Below are positions 26,391 to 34,760 of a stretch of 64,000 bases of DNA, in pieces (within the stretch, counting starts at the first letter, position 1; each line of letters opens with the position of its first letter). The DNA lies in contig NZ_PTXL01000008.1 of the NCBI RefSeq assembly GCF_004343775.1, forward strand, positions 186,001 through 250,000, in the 5' to 3' direction. The notes under the pieces were generated by a model. It was not told the origin of the DNA and made no database searches. It saw only the letters and a list, made by a program, of their open reading frames with translations. The position numbers and the translations under genes were made by a program. This DNA comes from Burkholderia sp. SRS-46 (GTDB lineage Bacteria; Pseudomonadota; Gammaproteobacteria; Burkholderiales; Burkholderiaceae).

Positions 26391-28967
26391 ATGAGCGCCC
26401 ACGCCGCCCCCTCGACCGAAGCGCTCTCGCGGCGCGCCGAATTCAAGGCCGCCAAGGCCGACCTGCTCGCGCGCTTTCGCAGCGCGACCAACGTCGCGTC
26501 GCTGATGCACGCGCTGTCGAAGGTCACCGACGACGCGCTGCGGTGCATCTGGGACGACTGCGGGCTGCCCGCGACCCTCGCGCTGGTCGCCGTCGGCGGC
26601 TACGGGCGCGGCGAGCTCGCGCCCTATTCCGACGTCGATATCCTCGTGCTGCTGCCCGACGGACATGACGCGGCGCTCGACGCCCGCATCGAGCGCTTCA
26701 TCGGCATGGCCTGGGATCTCGGCCTCGAGATCGGCAGCAGCGTGCGCACGGTCGAGCAGTGCATCGAGGAGGCGTCGCAGGACGTCACGGTGCAGACTTC
26801 CCTGCTGGAAGCGCGCCGCATCGTCGGCAGCACGGCGCTGTTCGAGCGCTTCACGGTGCGCTACCACGAGGCGCTCGACGCCCGCGCGTTCTTCACCGCG
26901 AAGGTGCTCGAGATGCGCCAGCGCCACGCGAAAAGCCAGGACACGCCGTACAGCCTCGAGCCGAACGTGAAGGAAAGCCCCGGCGGGCTGCGCGACCTGC
27001 AGACGATCCTGTGGATCGCCCGCGCGGCCGGGTTCGGCAGCAGCTGGCGCGAGCTCGACACGCGCGGCCTGATCACCGAGCGCGAGGCACGCGAGCTGCG
27101 CCGCAACGAAGGCTTCCTGAAAACGCTGCGCGCGCGGCTGCACGTGATCGCCGGGCGCCGCCAGGACATGCTCGTGTTCGACCTGCAGACCCAGGCGGCG
27201 GAAAGCTTCGGCTACCGGCCGACGCCGGCCAAGCGCGCGAGCGAGCAGCTGATGCGGCGCTATTACTGGGCCGCGAAGGCCGTCACCCAGCTCGCGACGA
27301 TCCTGATCCAGAACATCGAGGCGCAGCTGTTCCCCGCGACGAGCGGCATCACCCGCGTGCTGTCGCCCGACCGCTTCGTCGAGAAGCAGGGGATGCTCGA
27401 GATCGTCGACGACAGCGTGTTCGAGCGGCATCCGGACGCGATCCTCGAGGCGTTCCTGCTCTACGAGACGACGCGCGGCGTGAAGGGCCTGTCCGCGCGC
27501 ACGCTGCGGGCGCTGTACAACTCGCGCGAGATCATGAACAACGTGTGGCGCCGCGATCCGCAGAACCGCCGCACGTTCATGCAGATCCTGCAGCAGCCCG
27601 AAGGCATCACGCACGCATTCCGGCTGATGAACCAGACGAGCGTGCTGGGCCGCTACCTGCTGAACTTCCGCCGCATCGTCGGGCAGATGCAGCACGACCT
27701 GTACCACGTGTACACGGTCGACCAGCACATCCTGATGGTGCTGCGCAACATCCGCCGCTTCGCGGTCGCCGAGCATGCGCACGAGTATCCGTTCTGCAGC
27801 CAGCTGATCGGCAACTTCGAGCGGCCGTGGGTGCTGTACGTCGCGGCGCTGTTCCACGACATCGCGAAGGGCCGCGGCGGCGACCACTCGACCCTCGGCA
27901 TGGCCGACGCGCGGCGCTTCTCCCGCGAGCACGGCATCGCCGGCGACGACGCGGCGCTGATCGTCTGGCTGGTCCAGCATCACCTGACGATGAGCCAGGT
28001 CGCGCAGAAGCAGGACACGAGCGACCCGGAAGTGATCAAGCGCTTCGCCGACCTCGTCGGCAGCGAGCGCCGGCTGACCGCGCTCTACCTGCTGACGGTC
28101 GCCGACATCCGCGGCACCAGCCCGAAGGTGTGGAACACGTGGAAAGGCAAGCTGCTCGAGGATCTGTACCGCGCGACGCTCGCGGTGCTCGGCGGCGCCC
28201 AGCCCGACGCGCACTCCGAGCTGAAGTCGCGCCAGGAGGAAGCGCTCGCGCTGCTGCGCCTCGAGACCGTGCCCACCGACGCGCACCGCGCGCTGTGGGA
28301 CCAGCTCGACGTCGGCTTCTTCCTGCGCCATGACGCCGCCGATATCGCGTGGCAGACCCGCGTGCTGTACCGGCACGTGAACGCCGAGACCGCGATCGTC
28401 CGCGCGCGGCCGTCGCCGGTCGGCGATGCGCTGCAGGTGCTCGTCTACGTGAAGGATCGCGCTGACCTGTTCGCGGGCATCTGCGCGTATTTCGACCGCA
28501 ACGGGCTGTCGGTGCTCGACGCGCGCGTCAGCACGACGCGGCACGGCTATGCGCTCGACAACTTCATCGTCACGCAGACCGAGCGCGACGTGCAGTACCG
28601 CGACATCGCCAACCTGGTCGAGCAGCAGCTCGCGATGCGCCTCGCCGAGTCCGCGCCGCTGCCCGAGCCTTCCAAGGGCCGGCTGTCGCGGCTGTCGCGC
28701 ACGTTCCCGATCACGCCGCGCGTCGACCTGCGGGCCGACGAGCGCGGCCAGTACTACATCCTGTCCGTGTCCGCCAACGACCGGCCGGGCCTTCTTTATT
28801 CGATCGCGCGCGTGCTGGCCGAGCACCGGGTCGGCGTCCATGCGGCGCGGATCAACACGCTCGGCGAACGCGTCGAGGACATCTTCCTGCTCGATGGTGC
28901 CGGCCTGTCCGACAACCGTCTGCAGATCCAGGTGGAAACCGAGCTGCTGCGCGCGATCGCAGTCTGA
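26391..28967 (+). CDS. glnD: Bifunctional uridylyltransferase/uridylyl-removing enzyme GlnD
   Basis: The 858-aa nitrogen sensor adds UMP to PII protein when glutamine is low and removes it when glutamine is high. Order: nucleotidyltransferase domain (VGGYGRGELAPYSDVDILVL, residues about 66-85), helical linker, HD hydrolase domain (HVYTVDQHILMVLRNIRRF and VAALFHDIAKGRGGDHS, about residue 480-500), and two C-terminal ACT domains (VYVKDRADLFAGICAYFDRN; SVSANDRPGLLYSIARVLAE) that bind glutamine. It starts 40 bases after map; map-glnD is the typical order in proteobacteria. Confidence 0.97.
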   Translation: MSAHAAPSTEALSRRAEFKAAKADLLARFRSATNVASLMHALSKVTDDALRCIWDDCGLPATLALVAVGGYGRGELAPYSDVDILVLLPDGHDAALDARIERFIGMAWDLGLEIGSSVRTVEQCIEEASQDVTVQTSLLEARRIVGSTALFERFTVRYHEALDARAFFTAKVLEMRQRHAKSQDTPYSLEPNVKESPGGLRDLQTILWIARAAGFGSSWRELDTRGLITEREARELRRNEGFLKTLRARLHVIAGRRQDMLVFDLQTQAAESFGYRPTPAKRASEQLMRRYYWAAKAVTQLATILIQNIEAQLFPATSGITRVLSPDRFVEKQGMLEIVDDSVFERHPDAILEAFLLYETTRGVKGLSARTLRALYNSREIMNNVWRRDPQNRRTFMQILQQPEGITHAFRLMNQTSVLGRYLLNFRRIVGQMQHDLYHVYTVDQHILMVLRNIRRFAVAEHAHEYPFCSQLIGNFERPWVLYVAALFHDIAKGRGGDHSTLGMADARRFSREHGIAGDDAALIVWLVQHHLTMSQVAQKQDTSDPEVIKRFADLVGSERRLTALYLLTVADIRGTSPKVWNTWKGKLLEDLYRATLAVLGGAQPDAHSELKSRQEEALALLRLETVPTDAHRALWDQLDVGFFLRHDAADIAWQTRVLYRHVNAETAIVRARPSPVGDALQVLVYVKDRADLFAGICAYFDRNGLSVLDARVSTTRHGYALDNFIVTQTERDVQYRDIANLVEQQLAMRLAESAPLPEPSKGRLSRLSRTFPITPRVDLRADERGQYYILSVSANDRPGLLYSIARVLAEHRVGVHAARINTLGERVEDIFLLDGAGLSDNRLQIQVETELLRAIAV

Positions 28968-28999
28968 AACAATCTGAGTCAGAAAGTATCCCAGCGTTT

Positions 29000-30898
29000 A
29001 TGCGCACCAAATTGACCGTCAAGAATCCGCGGCCGGCGTCGCCGACCCGCGCCCCCGTCCGTTCCGGCAGCCTCGTCGCCCGCAAGCCGGTGCGCGCCGC
29101 TGCACCGGATGCGGCCGCCAAGCCGGCCCGCCCGAAGAAGGCGCCCGCGCCGGCAGCCGCCGGCGAGCGTGCATTCAAGCCGCGCGCCGCCGGCGGCGCG
29201 GACCGCCCAGGCGCGGATCGCGCGCCGGCGAAGCGTCCGCCGCGTGACGGCAGCACCGAGCGGAGCTATCGCGGCGGCGATACGAAACCCGTCGGCCGCA
29301 CCGAACGCGGCGCGGGCCGCCCGGGCGAAGGCCGCCCGTATCGCAGCGCGGAAGGCAAGCCCGTGGCGCGCGGCGAGCGTGGCGAATCGCGCCCGTATCG
29401 CGACAAGGATGCGAAGCCCATGGGTCGCACCGAACGCGGCGAAGGCCGCCCGTATCGCAGTGCAGAGGGCAAGCCCGCTGCACGCGGCGAGCGCGGAGAA
29501 CGCAGCGAATCGCGCCCGTATCGCGACAGGGATGCGAAACCCGCTGGTCGCACCGAACGCGGCGAAGGCCGCCCGTATCGCAGTGCAGAGGGCAAGCCCG
29601 CTGCACGTGGCGAGCGCGGAGAACGCAGCGAATCGCGCCCGTATCGCGACAGGGATGCGAAACCCGCCGGTCGCACCGAGCGTGGCGAAGGCCGCCCGTA
29701 TCGCAGCGCAGAGGGCAAGCCCGCAGCACGCGGCGAGCGCAGTGAGCGCGGCGAATCGCGCCCGTATCGGAGCGCGGACGGCAAACCCGCAGGCGAGCGC
29801 CGTGGCGCGGACGGCAAATTCAGCCGCGGCAATCCCGATGCCCGCCCCGCACGCCGCAGCGACGACGATGCTCGGCCGCGCCGCGCGAGTGCCGGCGCCG
29901 AAGGCAAGCGCCCGCCCTATCGCGACGCAACGGGCAGCGAAGGCGCGAAGCGCGGCTTCGGCGAGCGCCGCACGTCCTCCGACCGCCCTGCCCGCGCGCC
30001 GCGCGACGGCGAACGCACTGCACGACGCGCAGACGCCCCTGCCAAGCCCCGCGGCGCCGAGCGGCCGTCGTCCGGCGCGGGCTTCAAGGCCGCGCAACCG
30101 GTGAAGCGCCGCGCGGCCGACGTCGATTACGGCGACGAATCGGGCCTGATGCGCCTGTCGAAGCGGATGTCGGAACTGGGCCTGTGCTCGCGCCGCGAAG
30201 CCGACGAATGGATCGAGAAAGGCTGGGTGCTGGTCGACGGCGAGCGCATCGACACGCTCGGCACCAAGGTGCGTGCCGACCAGCGCATCGAGATCGACGA
30301 ACGCGCGAGTGCGGCGCAGGCGGCGCAGGTGACGATCCTGCTGCACAAGCCGGTCGGCTATGTGTCGGGCCAGGCGGAGGACGGCTACGAGCCCGCGGCC
30401 GTGCTGATCACGCGCGAGAACCGCTGGAGCGGCGATCGCACGCCGCTGCGCTTCTCGCCGCAGCATCTGCACACGCTCGCGCCGGCCGGGCGGCTCGACA
30501 TCGATTCGACCGGGCTGCTCGTGCTGACGCAGAACGGCCGGATCGCGAAGCAGCTGATCGGCGAGCAATCGGACATCGACAAGGAATACCTCGTGCGCGT
30601 GCGCTTCGGCGAGCGCCTGCTCGACATCGACCAGCACTTCCCCGCGGAATCGCTCGCGAAGCTGCGGCATGGCCTCGAGCTCGACGGCGTCCCGCTGAAG
30701 CCCGCGATGGTCAGCTGGCAGAACGGCGAACAGCTGCGCTTCGTGCTGCGCGAAGGCAAGAAGCGCCAGATCCGCCGCATGTGCGAGCTGGTCGGCCTCG
30801 AGGTGATCGGCCTCAAGCGCGTGCGGATGGGCCGCGTGATGCTGGGCGCGCTGCCGCAGGGGCAGTGGCGCTATCTCTCGGCCGACGAGACGTTCTGA
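29000..30898 (+). CDS. Pseudouridine synthase (RsuA/RluB/E/F family) with long repetitive basic N-terminus
   Basis: The 632-aa protein is more than twice the normal family length. Residues 1 to about 383 are a low-complexity Arg/Gly/Glu/Pro/Ala tail. Within it, residues about 112-265 are tandem repeats of RPYRSAEGKPAARGER and RPYRDRDAKPAGRTER blocks. From residue 384 on it is a normal enzyme: an S4 RNA-binding domain (MRLSKRMSELGLCSRREADE) and a catalytic domain with GRLDIDSTGLLVL, catalytic Asp500, and REGKKRQIRRMCELVGLEV. It isomerises a uridine of 23S (or 16S) rRNA; the exact site is not assignable. The tail probably binds rRNA. Confidence 0.88.
   Translation: MRTKLTVKNPRPASPTRAPVRSGSLVARKPVRAAAPDAAAKPARPKKAPAPAAAGERAFKPRAAGGADRPGADRAPAKRPPRDGSTERSYRGGDTKPVGRTERGAGRPGEGRPYRSAEGKPVARGERGESRPYRDKDAKPMGRTERGEGRPYRSAEGKPAARGERGERSESRPYRDRDAKPAGRTERGEGRPYRSAEGKPAARGERGERSESRPYRDRDAKPAGRTERGEGRPYRSAEGKPAARGERSERGESRPYRSADGKPAGERRGADGKFSRGNPDARPARRSDDDARPRRASAGAEGKRPPYRDATGSEGAKRGFGERRTSSDRPARAPRDGERTARRADAPAKPRGAERPSSGAGFKAAQPVKRRAADVDYGDESGLMRLSKRMSELGLCSRREADEWIEKGWVLVDGERIDTLGTKVRADQRIEIDERASAAQAAQVTILLHKPVGYVSGQAEDGYEPAAVLITRENRWSGDRTPLRFSPQHLHTLAPAGRLDIDSTGLLVLTQNGRIAKQLIGEQSDIDKEYLVRVRFGERLLDIDQHFPAESLAKLRHGLELDGVPLKPAMVSWQNGEQLRFVLREGKKRQIRRMCELVGLEVIGLKRVRMGRVMLGALPQGQWRYLSADETF
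29333..29790 (+). repeat. In-gene tandem repeat (38-41 codons per unit)
   Basis: Units begin at 29333, 29447, 29570 and 29693, each with CGCCCGTATCGCAG. The period is 114 bases for the first unit and exactly 123 bases for the next two. The 29447 and 29570 units differ at only a few bases; the last unit has diverged. All spacings are multiples of three, so the frame is kept. Confidence 0.9.
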
Positions 30899-30939
30899 TG
30901 GCGTGGCGGCCACGGTGCCGCCCGCCTCGACAGTCGTAA

Positions 30940-30963
30940 AAAAGCCCGCGTAAGCGGGCTTTT
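30940..30963. terminator. Bidirectional terminator between pseudouridine synthase and def
   Basis: A 10-bp perfect stem (AAAAGCCCGC, loop GTAA, GCGGGCTTTT) with flanking A- and T-runs sits between two convergent genes. Confidence 0.9.
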
Positions 30964-31000
30964 CTCATTCCGGCGCGCAAGCCGCACGCCATCGGCTCAG

Positions 31001-31531
31001 TCAGTCGTCCGCCGCATCGAGCCCCGGGAACAGCACCTCGGTGAAGCCGAAGCGCGTGAAATCGGTGATCCGCATCGGATACAGCTTGCCGATCAGGTGG
31101 TCGTATTCGTGCTGGACCACCCGCGCGTGGAACCCTTCGGCGACGCGGTCGATCCGCTCGCCGAACTGGTCGAAGCCGCTGTAGCGCACCTTCGCGTAGC
31201 GGCTGACGACGCCGCGCATGCCCGGCACCGACAGGCAGCCTTCCCAGCCCTCTTCCATGTCCGGCGGCATGTACTCGAGCTTCGGGTTGATCAGCACCGT
31301 CTCCGGCACGGGCGGCGCTTCCGGATAACGGTTGTTGTTGCCGAAGCCGAAGATGATGAGCTGCAGGCCGACGCCGATCTGGGGCGCGGCCAGCCCGGCG
31401 CCGTTCGCGTGATGCATCGTCTCGAACATGTCCGCGACCAGCTCGTGCAGCGCCGGCGTGTCGAACTGCTCGACCGGCTTGGCAATTTCGAGCAGGCGCG
31501 GGTCACCCATCTTCAGAATCTCGCGAATCAT
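31001..31531 (-). CDS. def: Peptide deformylase
   Basis: The 176-aa metalloenzyme removes the formyl group from nascent chains. All three motifs are present: GAGLAAPQIGV (motif 1), EGCLSVPGMRG with the Cys ligand (motif 2) and VVQHEYDHLIGKLY, the HExxH-type metal site (motif 3). The start MIREILKMGDPRLLEIA at 31531 overlaps the ligA stop by four bases. Burkholderia usually has a second def near fmt; this copy, coupled to ligA, is probably the extra one. Confidence 0.95.
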   Translation of the reverse strand: MIREILKMGDPRLLEIAKPVEQFDTPALHELVADMFETMHHANGAGLAAPQIGVGLQLIIFGFGNNNRYPEAPPVPETVLINPKLEYMPPDMEEGWEGCLSVPGMRGVVSRYAKVRYSGFDQFGERIDRVAEGFHARVVQHEYDHLIGKLYPMRITDFTRFGFTEVLFPGLDAADD

Positions 31532-33603
31532 GGCGCGTGGCCCTCCAGGAGTTGGTGCAAACCGTCTTCGTCCAGCACGGGGATGCCGAGTTCCTCGGCC
31601 TTCGCGAGCTTGCTGCCCGCCTCCGCCCCCGCGACGACGTAATCCGTCTTCTTCGACACCGAGCCCGCGACTTTCGCGCCGGCCGCCTCGAGCATTTCCT
31701 TCGCGGCCTCGCGCGTGAGCGTCGGCAGCGTGCCGGTCAGCACGACGGTCTTGCCGGCGAGCGCGCCCTGCGGCGCCTTCGGCGCGGGCGGCCCTTCGGC
31801 CCACGTCACCTTGCCGGGCGCGCGAAGCTGCTCGATCACGGTGCGATTGTGCTCTTCGGCAAAGAACTGGTGGAGCGATTCGGCGACGACCGGTCCGACG
31901 TCATTGACTTCGAGCAGCGCCTCGAGCGACGCGTCCATGATCGGATCGAGCGAGCCGAAGTGCTTCGCGAGATCCTTCGCGGTCGATTCGCCGACATGGC
32001 GGATGCCGAGCGCGTAGATGAAGCGCGCGAGCGTCGTGTGCTTGGCCTTCTCGAGCGAATCGAGCAGGTTCTGCGCGGACTTCTCGGCGAACCGGTCGAG
32101 CTCGGCGAGCGTCGCGAAGCCGAGGTTGAACAGGTCGGCCGGCGTGCGCACGAGGTTCTGCTCGACCAGCTGGTCGATGATCTTCTCGCCGAGGCCGTCG
32201 ATGTCGAGCGCGCGCCGCTGCGCGAAATGCCACAGCGCCTGCTTGCGCTGCGCCGGGCAGAACAGGCCGCCCGTGCAGCGCGCGATCGCCTCGTCCGGCA
32301 GCCGCTCGATCCGCGAGCCGCACACCGGGCATTCGGTCGGCATCACGAATTCGGGCGCGTGTTCGGGCCGCCGGTCGAGTATCGCGCCGACCACCTCGGG
32401 GATCACGTCGCCCGCGCGCCGCACGATCACCGTGTCGCCGATGCGGATGTCCTTGCGCCGCACCTCGTCTTCGTTGTGCAGCGTCGCGTTGGTCACGGTC
32501 GCGCCGCCGACGAACACGGGCTCGAGCCGCGCGACCGGCGTGATCGCGCCGGTGCGGCCGACCTGCACGTCGATCGCGACGAGCGTCGTGAGCGCCTCCT
32601 GCGCGGGGAACTTGTGCGCCAGCGCGAAGCGCGGCGCGCGCGACACGAAACCGAGCCGCTCCTGTTCGTCGCGGCGGTTCACCTTGTAGACGACGCCATC
32701 GATGTCATACGGCAGCGACTCGCGCTGCTCGCCGACCTTGCGGAAGAATCCGAGCAGCCCGTCCGCGCCGCGCACGACTGCCCGCTCGCGGTTCACCGGC
32801 AGGCCGAGCACCTCGTACCAGTCGAGCAGCGCGCTGTGGGTATCGGGCATCGCCGCGCCTTCGAGCACGCCGATCCCGTACGCGAAGAAAGAAAGCGGGC
32901 GTTGCGCGGTGATCTTCGAATCGAGCTGGCGCAGGCTGCCGGCCGCCGCATTGCGCGGGTTCGCGAACTCGCGCTGCTCCGCGGCGCGCTGGCGTTCGTT
33001 CAGGCGCTCGAAATCGCGCTTGAACATCAGCACTTCGCCGCGCACGTCGAGCATCGCAGGCACGTGGTCGCCCTTCAGCTTCAGCGGAATCGAGCGGATG
33101 GTGCGGACGTTTTCCGTCACGTCCTCGCCGGTCGTGCCGTCGCCGCGCGTCGACGCCTGCACGAACACGCCGTGCTCATAGCGCAGTGAGATCGCGAGGC
33201 CATCGAACTTGAGTTCGCACGCATATTCGACCGGTTCGGTCACGGTGCCGGCGAGATCGACGGCCTTGTCGAGCGCATCGGCGACGCGCTTGTCGAACGC
33301 GGCGATGTCCTCGTCGGCGAAGCCGTTGTTGAGCGACAGCATCGGCATCGCGTGGACGACCGGCGTAAAGCCGCTCGCGGCTTCGCCGCCGACACGCTGC
33401 GTCGGCGATTCGGGCGTCACGAGTTCGGGATGAGCCGCTTCGAGCTGCTGCAGCTCGACGAACAGCCGGTCGTATTCGGCGTCGGGCAGTTCCGGCTGGT
33501 CGAGCACGTAATAGGCGTGGTTCGCCCGCTCGAGTTGGTCGCGCAGCCACGCGGCGCGCGCGTCGGGCTGGCTGGCTGGCGGTTCGGCTTGGGTTCGGGC
33601 CAT
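31528..33603 (-). CDS. ligA: NAD-dependent DNA ligase
   Basis: The 691-aa ligase seals nicks during replication and repair. An Ia NAD-binding start (LERANHAYYVLDQPELPDAE) is followed by the adenylation domain with active-site Lys in ACELKFDGLAISLRYEHG. The OB fold comes next, then a four-Cys zinc finger (CPVCGS and CTGGLFCPAQ), HhH repeats (GIRHVGESTAKDLAKHFG) and a C-terminal BRCT domain (LAGKTVVLTGTLPTLTREAA). Its upstream neighbour would normally be zipA, but an AT-richer 1.1-kb stretch intervenes. Confidence 0.97.
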   Translation of the reverse strand: MARTQAEPPASQPDARAAWLRDQLERANHAYYVLDQPELPDAEYDRLFVELQQLEAAHPELVTPESPTQRVGGEAASGFTPVVHAMPMLSLNNGFADEDIAAFDKRVADALDKAVDLAGTVTEPVEYACELKFDGLAISLRYEHGVFVQASTRGDGTTGEDVTENVRTIRSIPLKLKGDHVPAMLDVRGEVLMFKRDFERLNERQRAAEQREFANPRNAAAGSLRQLDSKITAQRPLSFFAYGIGVLEGAAMPDTHSALLDWYEVLGLPVNRERAVVRGADGLLGFFRKVGEQRESLPYDIDGVVYKVNRRDEQERLGFVSRAPRFALAHKFPAQEALTTLVAIDVQVGRTGAITPVARLEPVFVGGATVTNATLHNEDEVRRKDIRIGDTVIVRRAGDVIPEVVGAILDRRPEHAPEFVMPTECPVCGSRIERLPDEAIARCTGGLFCPAQRKQALWHFAQRRALDIDGLGEKIIDQLVEQNLVRTPADLFNLGFATLAELDRFAEKSAQNLLDSLEKAKHTTLARFIYALGIRHVGESTAKDLAKHFGSLDPIMDASLEALLEVNDVGPVVAESLHQFFAEEHNRTVIEQLRAPGKVTWAEGPPAPKAPQGALAGKTVVLTGTLPTLTREAAKEMLEAAGAKVAGSVSKKTDYVVAGAEAGSKLAKAEELGIPVLDEDGLHQLLEGHAP

Positions 33604-34287
33604 GCTGGCGGCAGATTTGTTCTGAGACAGTTTGAGACGATTGGAGATCGAATTATCTCAGTTCGCCGGGGCTTCGTGCGACCGGGGTTGCGAGTGGACG
33701 CCGTTGCCGTGCTGCTCGTTGGGGAGGGGCATCGCGCAACCGGGTTGAAGGCGGGTTGTAGGTCGCCGGCCGTCGTGACGGGCAGGGGCGCTATGACGGA
33801 GTAGCAGTCCGAAGAGGCACTTCATTGATTCCTGGATCTGGCACAACAGACTTCCGCGACTCTCATCTTCCAAAGAAGTCTATACCGCCACCCTCTACCG
33901 CAACAAATTTAACAAAAACCGTGAGAAATCCCATATTCCACCCATTAAATCAGGGTGGCAGGATTTTCCTCAATCCCAGCCCAACGAGCCTTGTCATGAA
34001 AAAATTATTGCGCATTGCCGCAAGGATATTCATCGTCTTTTTTGATTTTTATGGCGAGTCCCCCGATCATCAAAAAACATTTCATCTACGAAGACAGCAT
34101 ATTGACAAGCCTTGCTGCCGCAGCTGCTGCACTGCTCTCGGAGACAGCATTCTTTCGATATTTCAAGTCCAACTCCGGTTGCGCCTCGTGGACGCTCTGC
34201 TACAGGCGCAGCCCATCCGAGTCAAACAGTGTCATCCGAACAAGCGAAAAATCAACTCAGAAGTTATCAATCTATTGGATAAACATC
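33604..34287. other. AT-richer gene-poor stretch upstream of ligA (684 bases)
   Basis: From about 33830 the base composition drops clearly below that of the flanking genes, with A/T runs such as TTTTTTGATTTTTATG. Open frames exist, for example 33996-34352 starting MKKLLRIAARIFIVFFDF, and a frame from ATG 34051 that runs into the bacteriocin-like gene. They are rich in Cys, Arg and His, overlap each other and look unlike natural proteins. They may be decayed remains of an immunity or accessory gene. Bases 33604-33830 are of normal GC and would hold the ligA promoter, but no clear -35/-10 pair was seen. Confidence 0.45.
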
Positions 34288-34575
34288 ATGACCACATCTG
34301 CAATCGCGCATCACGCTCACTACAACTCCGCAGAGATCTTCGGGGCTGCTGAACTTGGCAATATGCAAGTGCTTTCGGAAGATCAGTTGGCCAACGTGGC
34401 CGGTGCATGGAATTGGGGTGGAATGTTGATTGGGGGATGAAAGTCGGCAGTATTCACCGGACTCGGCACCGCAACAGCAGCAGCCGCTTTCGGACAACCG
34501 ATCGGGATGGCGGGAATCGGAGGAATGATCCCAGGTGGCGTGACTGGCGGCCTGCAGTCAGGCATGAAGCAGTGA
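34288..34575 (+). pseudogene. Bacteriocin-like double-glycine precursor split by in-frame TGA
   Basis: From ATG 34288 the frame gives 50 residues, a TGA at 34438-34440, then 44 more residues in the same frame to TGA 34573. The first part looks like a class II bacteriocin leader: NMQVLSEDQLANVAGA, cut likely after Gly-Ala (residues 39-40), then WNWGGMLIGG. The part after the TGA, from KSAVFTGLGTATAAAAFGQ, is small-residue and glycine rich with GIGGMIPGGVTGG-type GxxxG spacing, as in pore-forming class IIb peptides. The whole would be 95 aa. No transporter, peptidase or clear immunity gene adjoins it. It could be a nonsense-mutated gene, a read-through gene, or a sequence error. If the TGA is real, the short 50-aa product lacks the core. 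Confidence 0.6.
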
Positions 34576-34598
34576 TCTGCCGGTAGCAACACAACATC

Positions 34599-34632
34599 GA
34601 GGCCGATATTTCGCATACGAAAAATCGGCCTC
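34599..34632 (+). terminator. Hairpin after the bacteriocin-like gene
   Basis: GAGGCCGAT pairs with ATCGGCCTC around an AT-rich loop that itself contains TTTCGCATACGAAA; ACCTTTAT follows. It lies 24 bases after the last TGA and suggests that the 34288-34575 unit is, or was, a transcription unit. The U-tract is imperfect. Confidence 0.6.
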
Positions 34633-34760
34633 ACCTTTATCCAGAACTGCCGGACTTCGCGCTCGCACTCATGTGGCGCTTACGGCTTCACGCCAGCCAG
34701 CACACTGAACGCCACGATGAAACAAGCGGTAGTTGCAATATCAGCCACCGCTTGCCGCCA
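34633..34760. other. Spacer between hairpin and zipA
   Basis: No supported gene. One tiny minus-strand frame (34680-34748, GTG start, 22 codons) would encode a hydrophobic peptide ending TTACFIVAFSVLAGVKP. It follows the zipA stop by 12 bases and could be a remnant; there is nothing to support expression. Confidence 0.3.

Noticed and set aside
29333..29790. CRISPR-like regular repeats
   Set aside because: The repeats are contiguous, in frame and protein-coding, without unique spacers or cas genes.
28979..30913. Long antisense frame over the repetitive pseudouridine synthase gene
   Set aside because: The repeats keep the antisense frame open, but it is an Ala/Arg shadow without a fold.
33658..33873. 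A 71-codon minus-strand frame upstream of ligA, starting MEDESRG or MKCLFG
   Set aside because: Composition is Arg/Pro/His-rich without a fold; it covers the likely ligA promoter region. It could be a lineage-specific orphan, but nothing supports it.
34015..34440. A single 141-codon protein running into the bacteriocin frame from a TTG start
   Set aside because: The part before 34288 has non-protein-like composition, and the leader peptide is complete from ATG 34288.
34383..34634. An 83-codon minus-strand frame over the bacteriocin-like gene
   Set aside because: It is Pro/Ile-rich because it is the complement of the Gly-rich frame, has no ribosome site and runs through the hairpin.
34680..34748. 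A 22-codon hydrophobic minus-strand frame after zipA
   Set aside because: Too short, GTG start, no ribosome site seen; kept only as a remark in the spacer entry.
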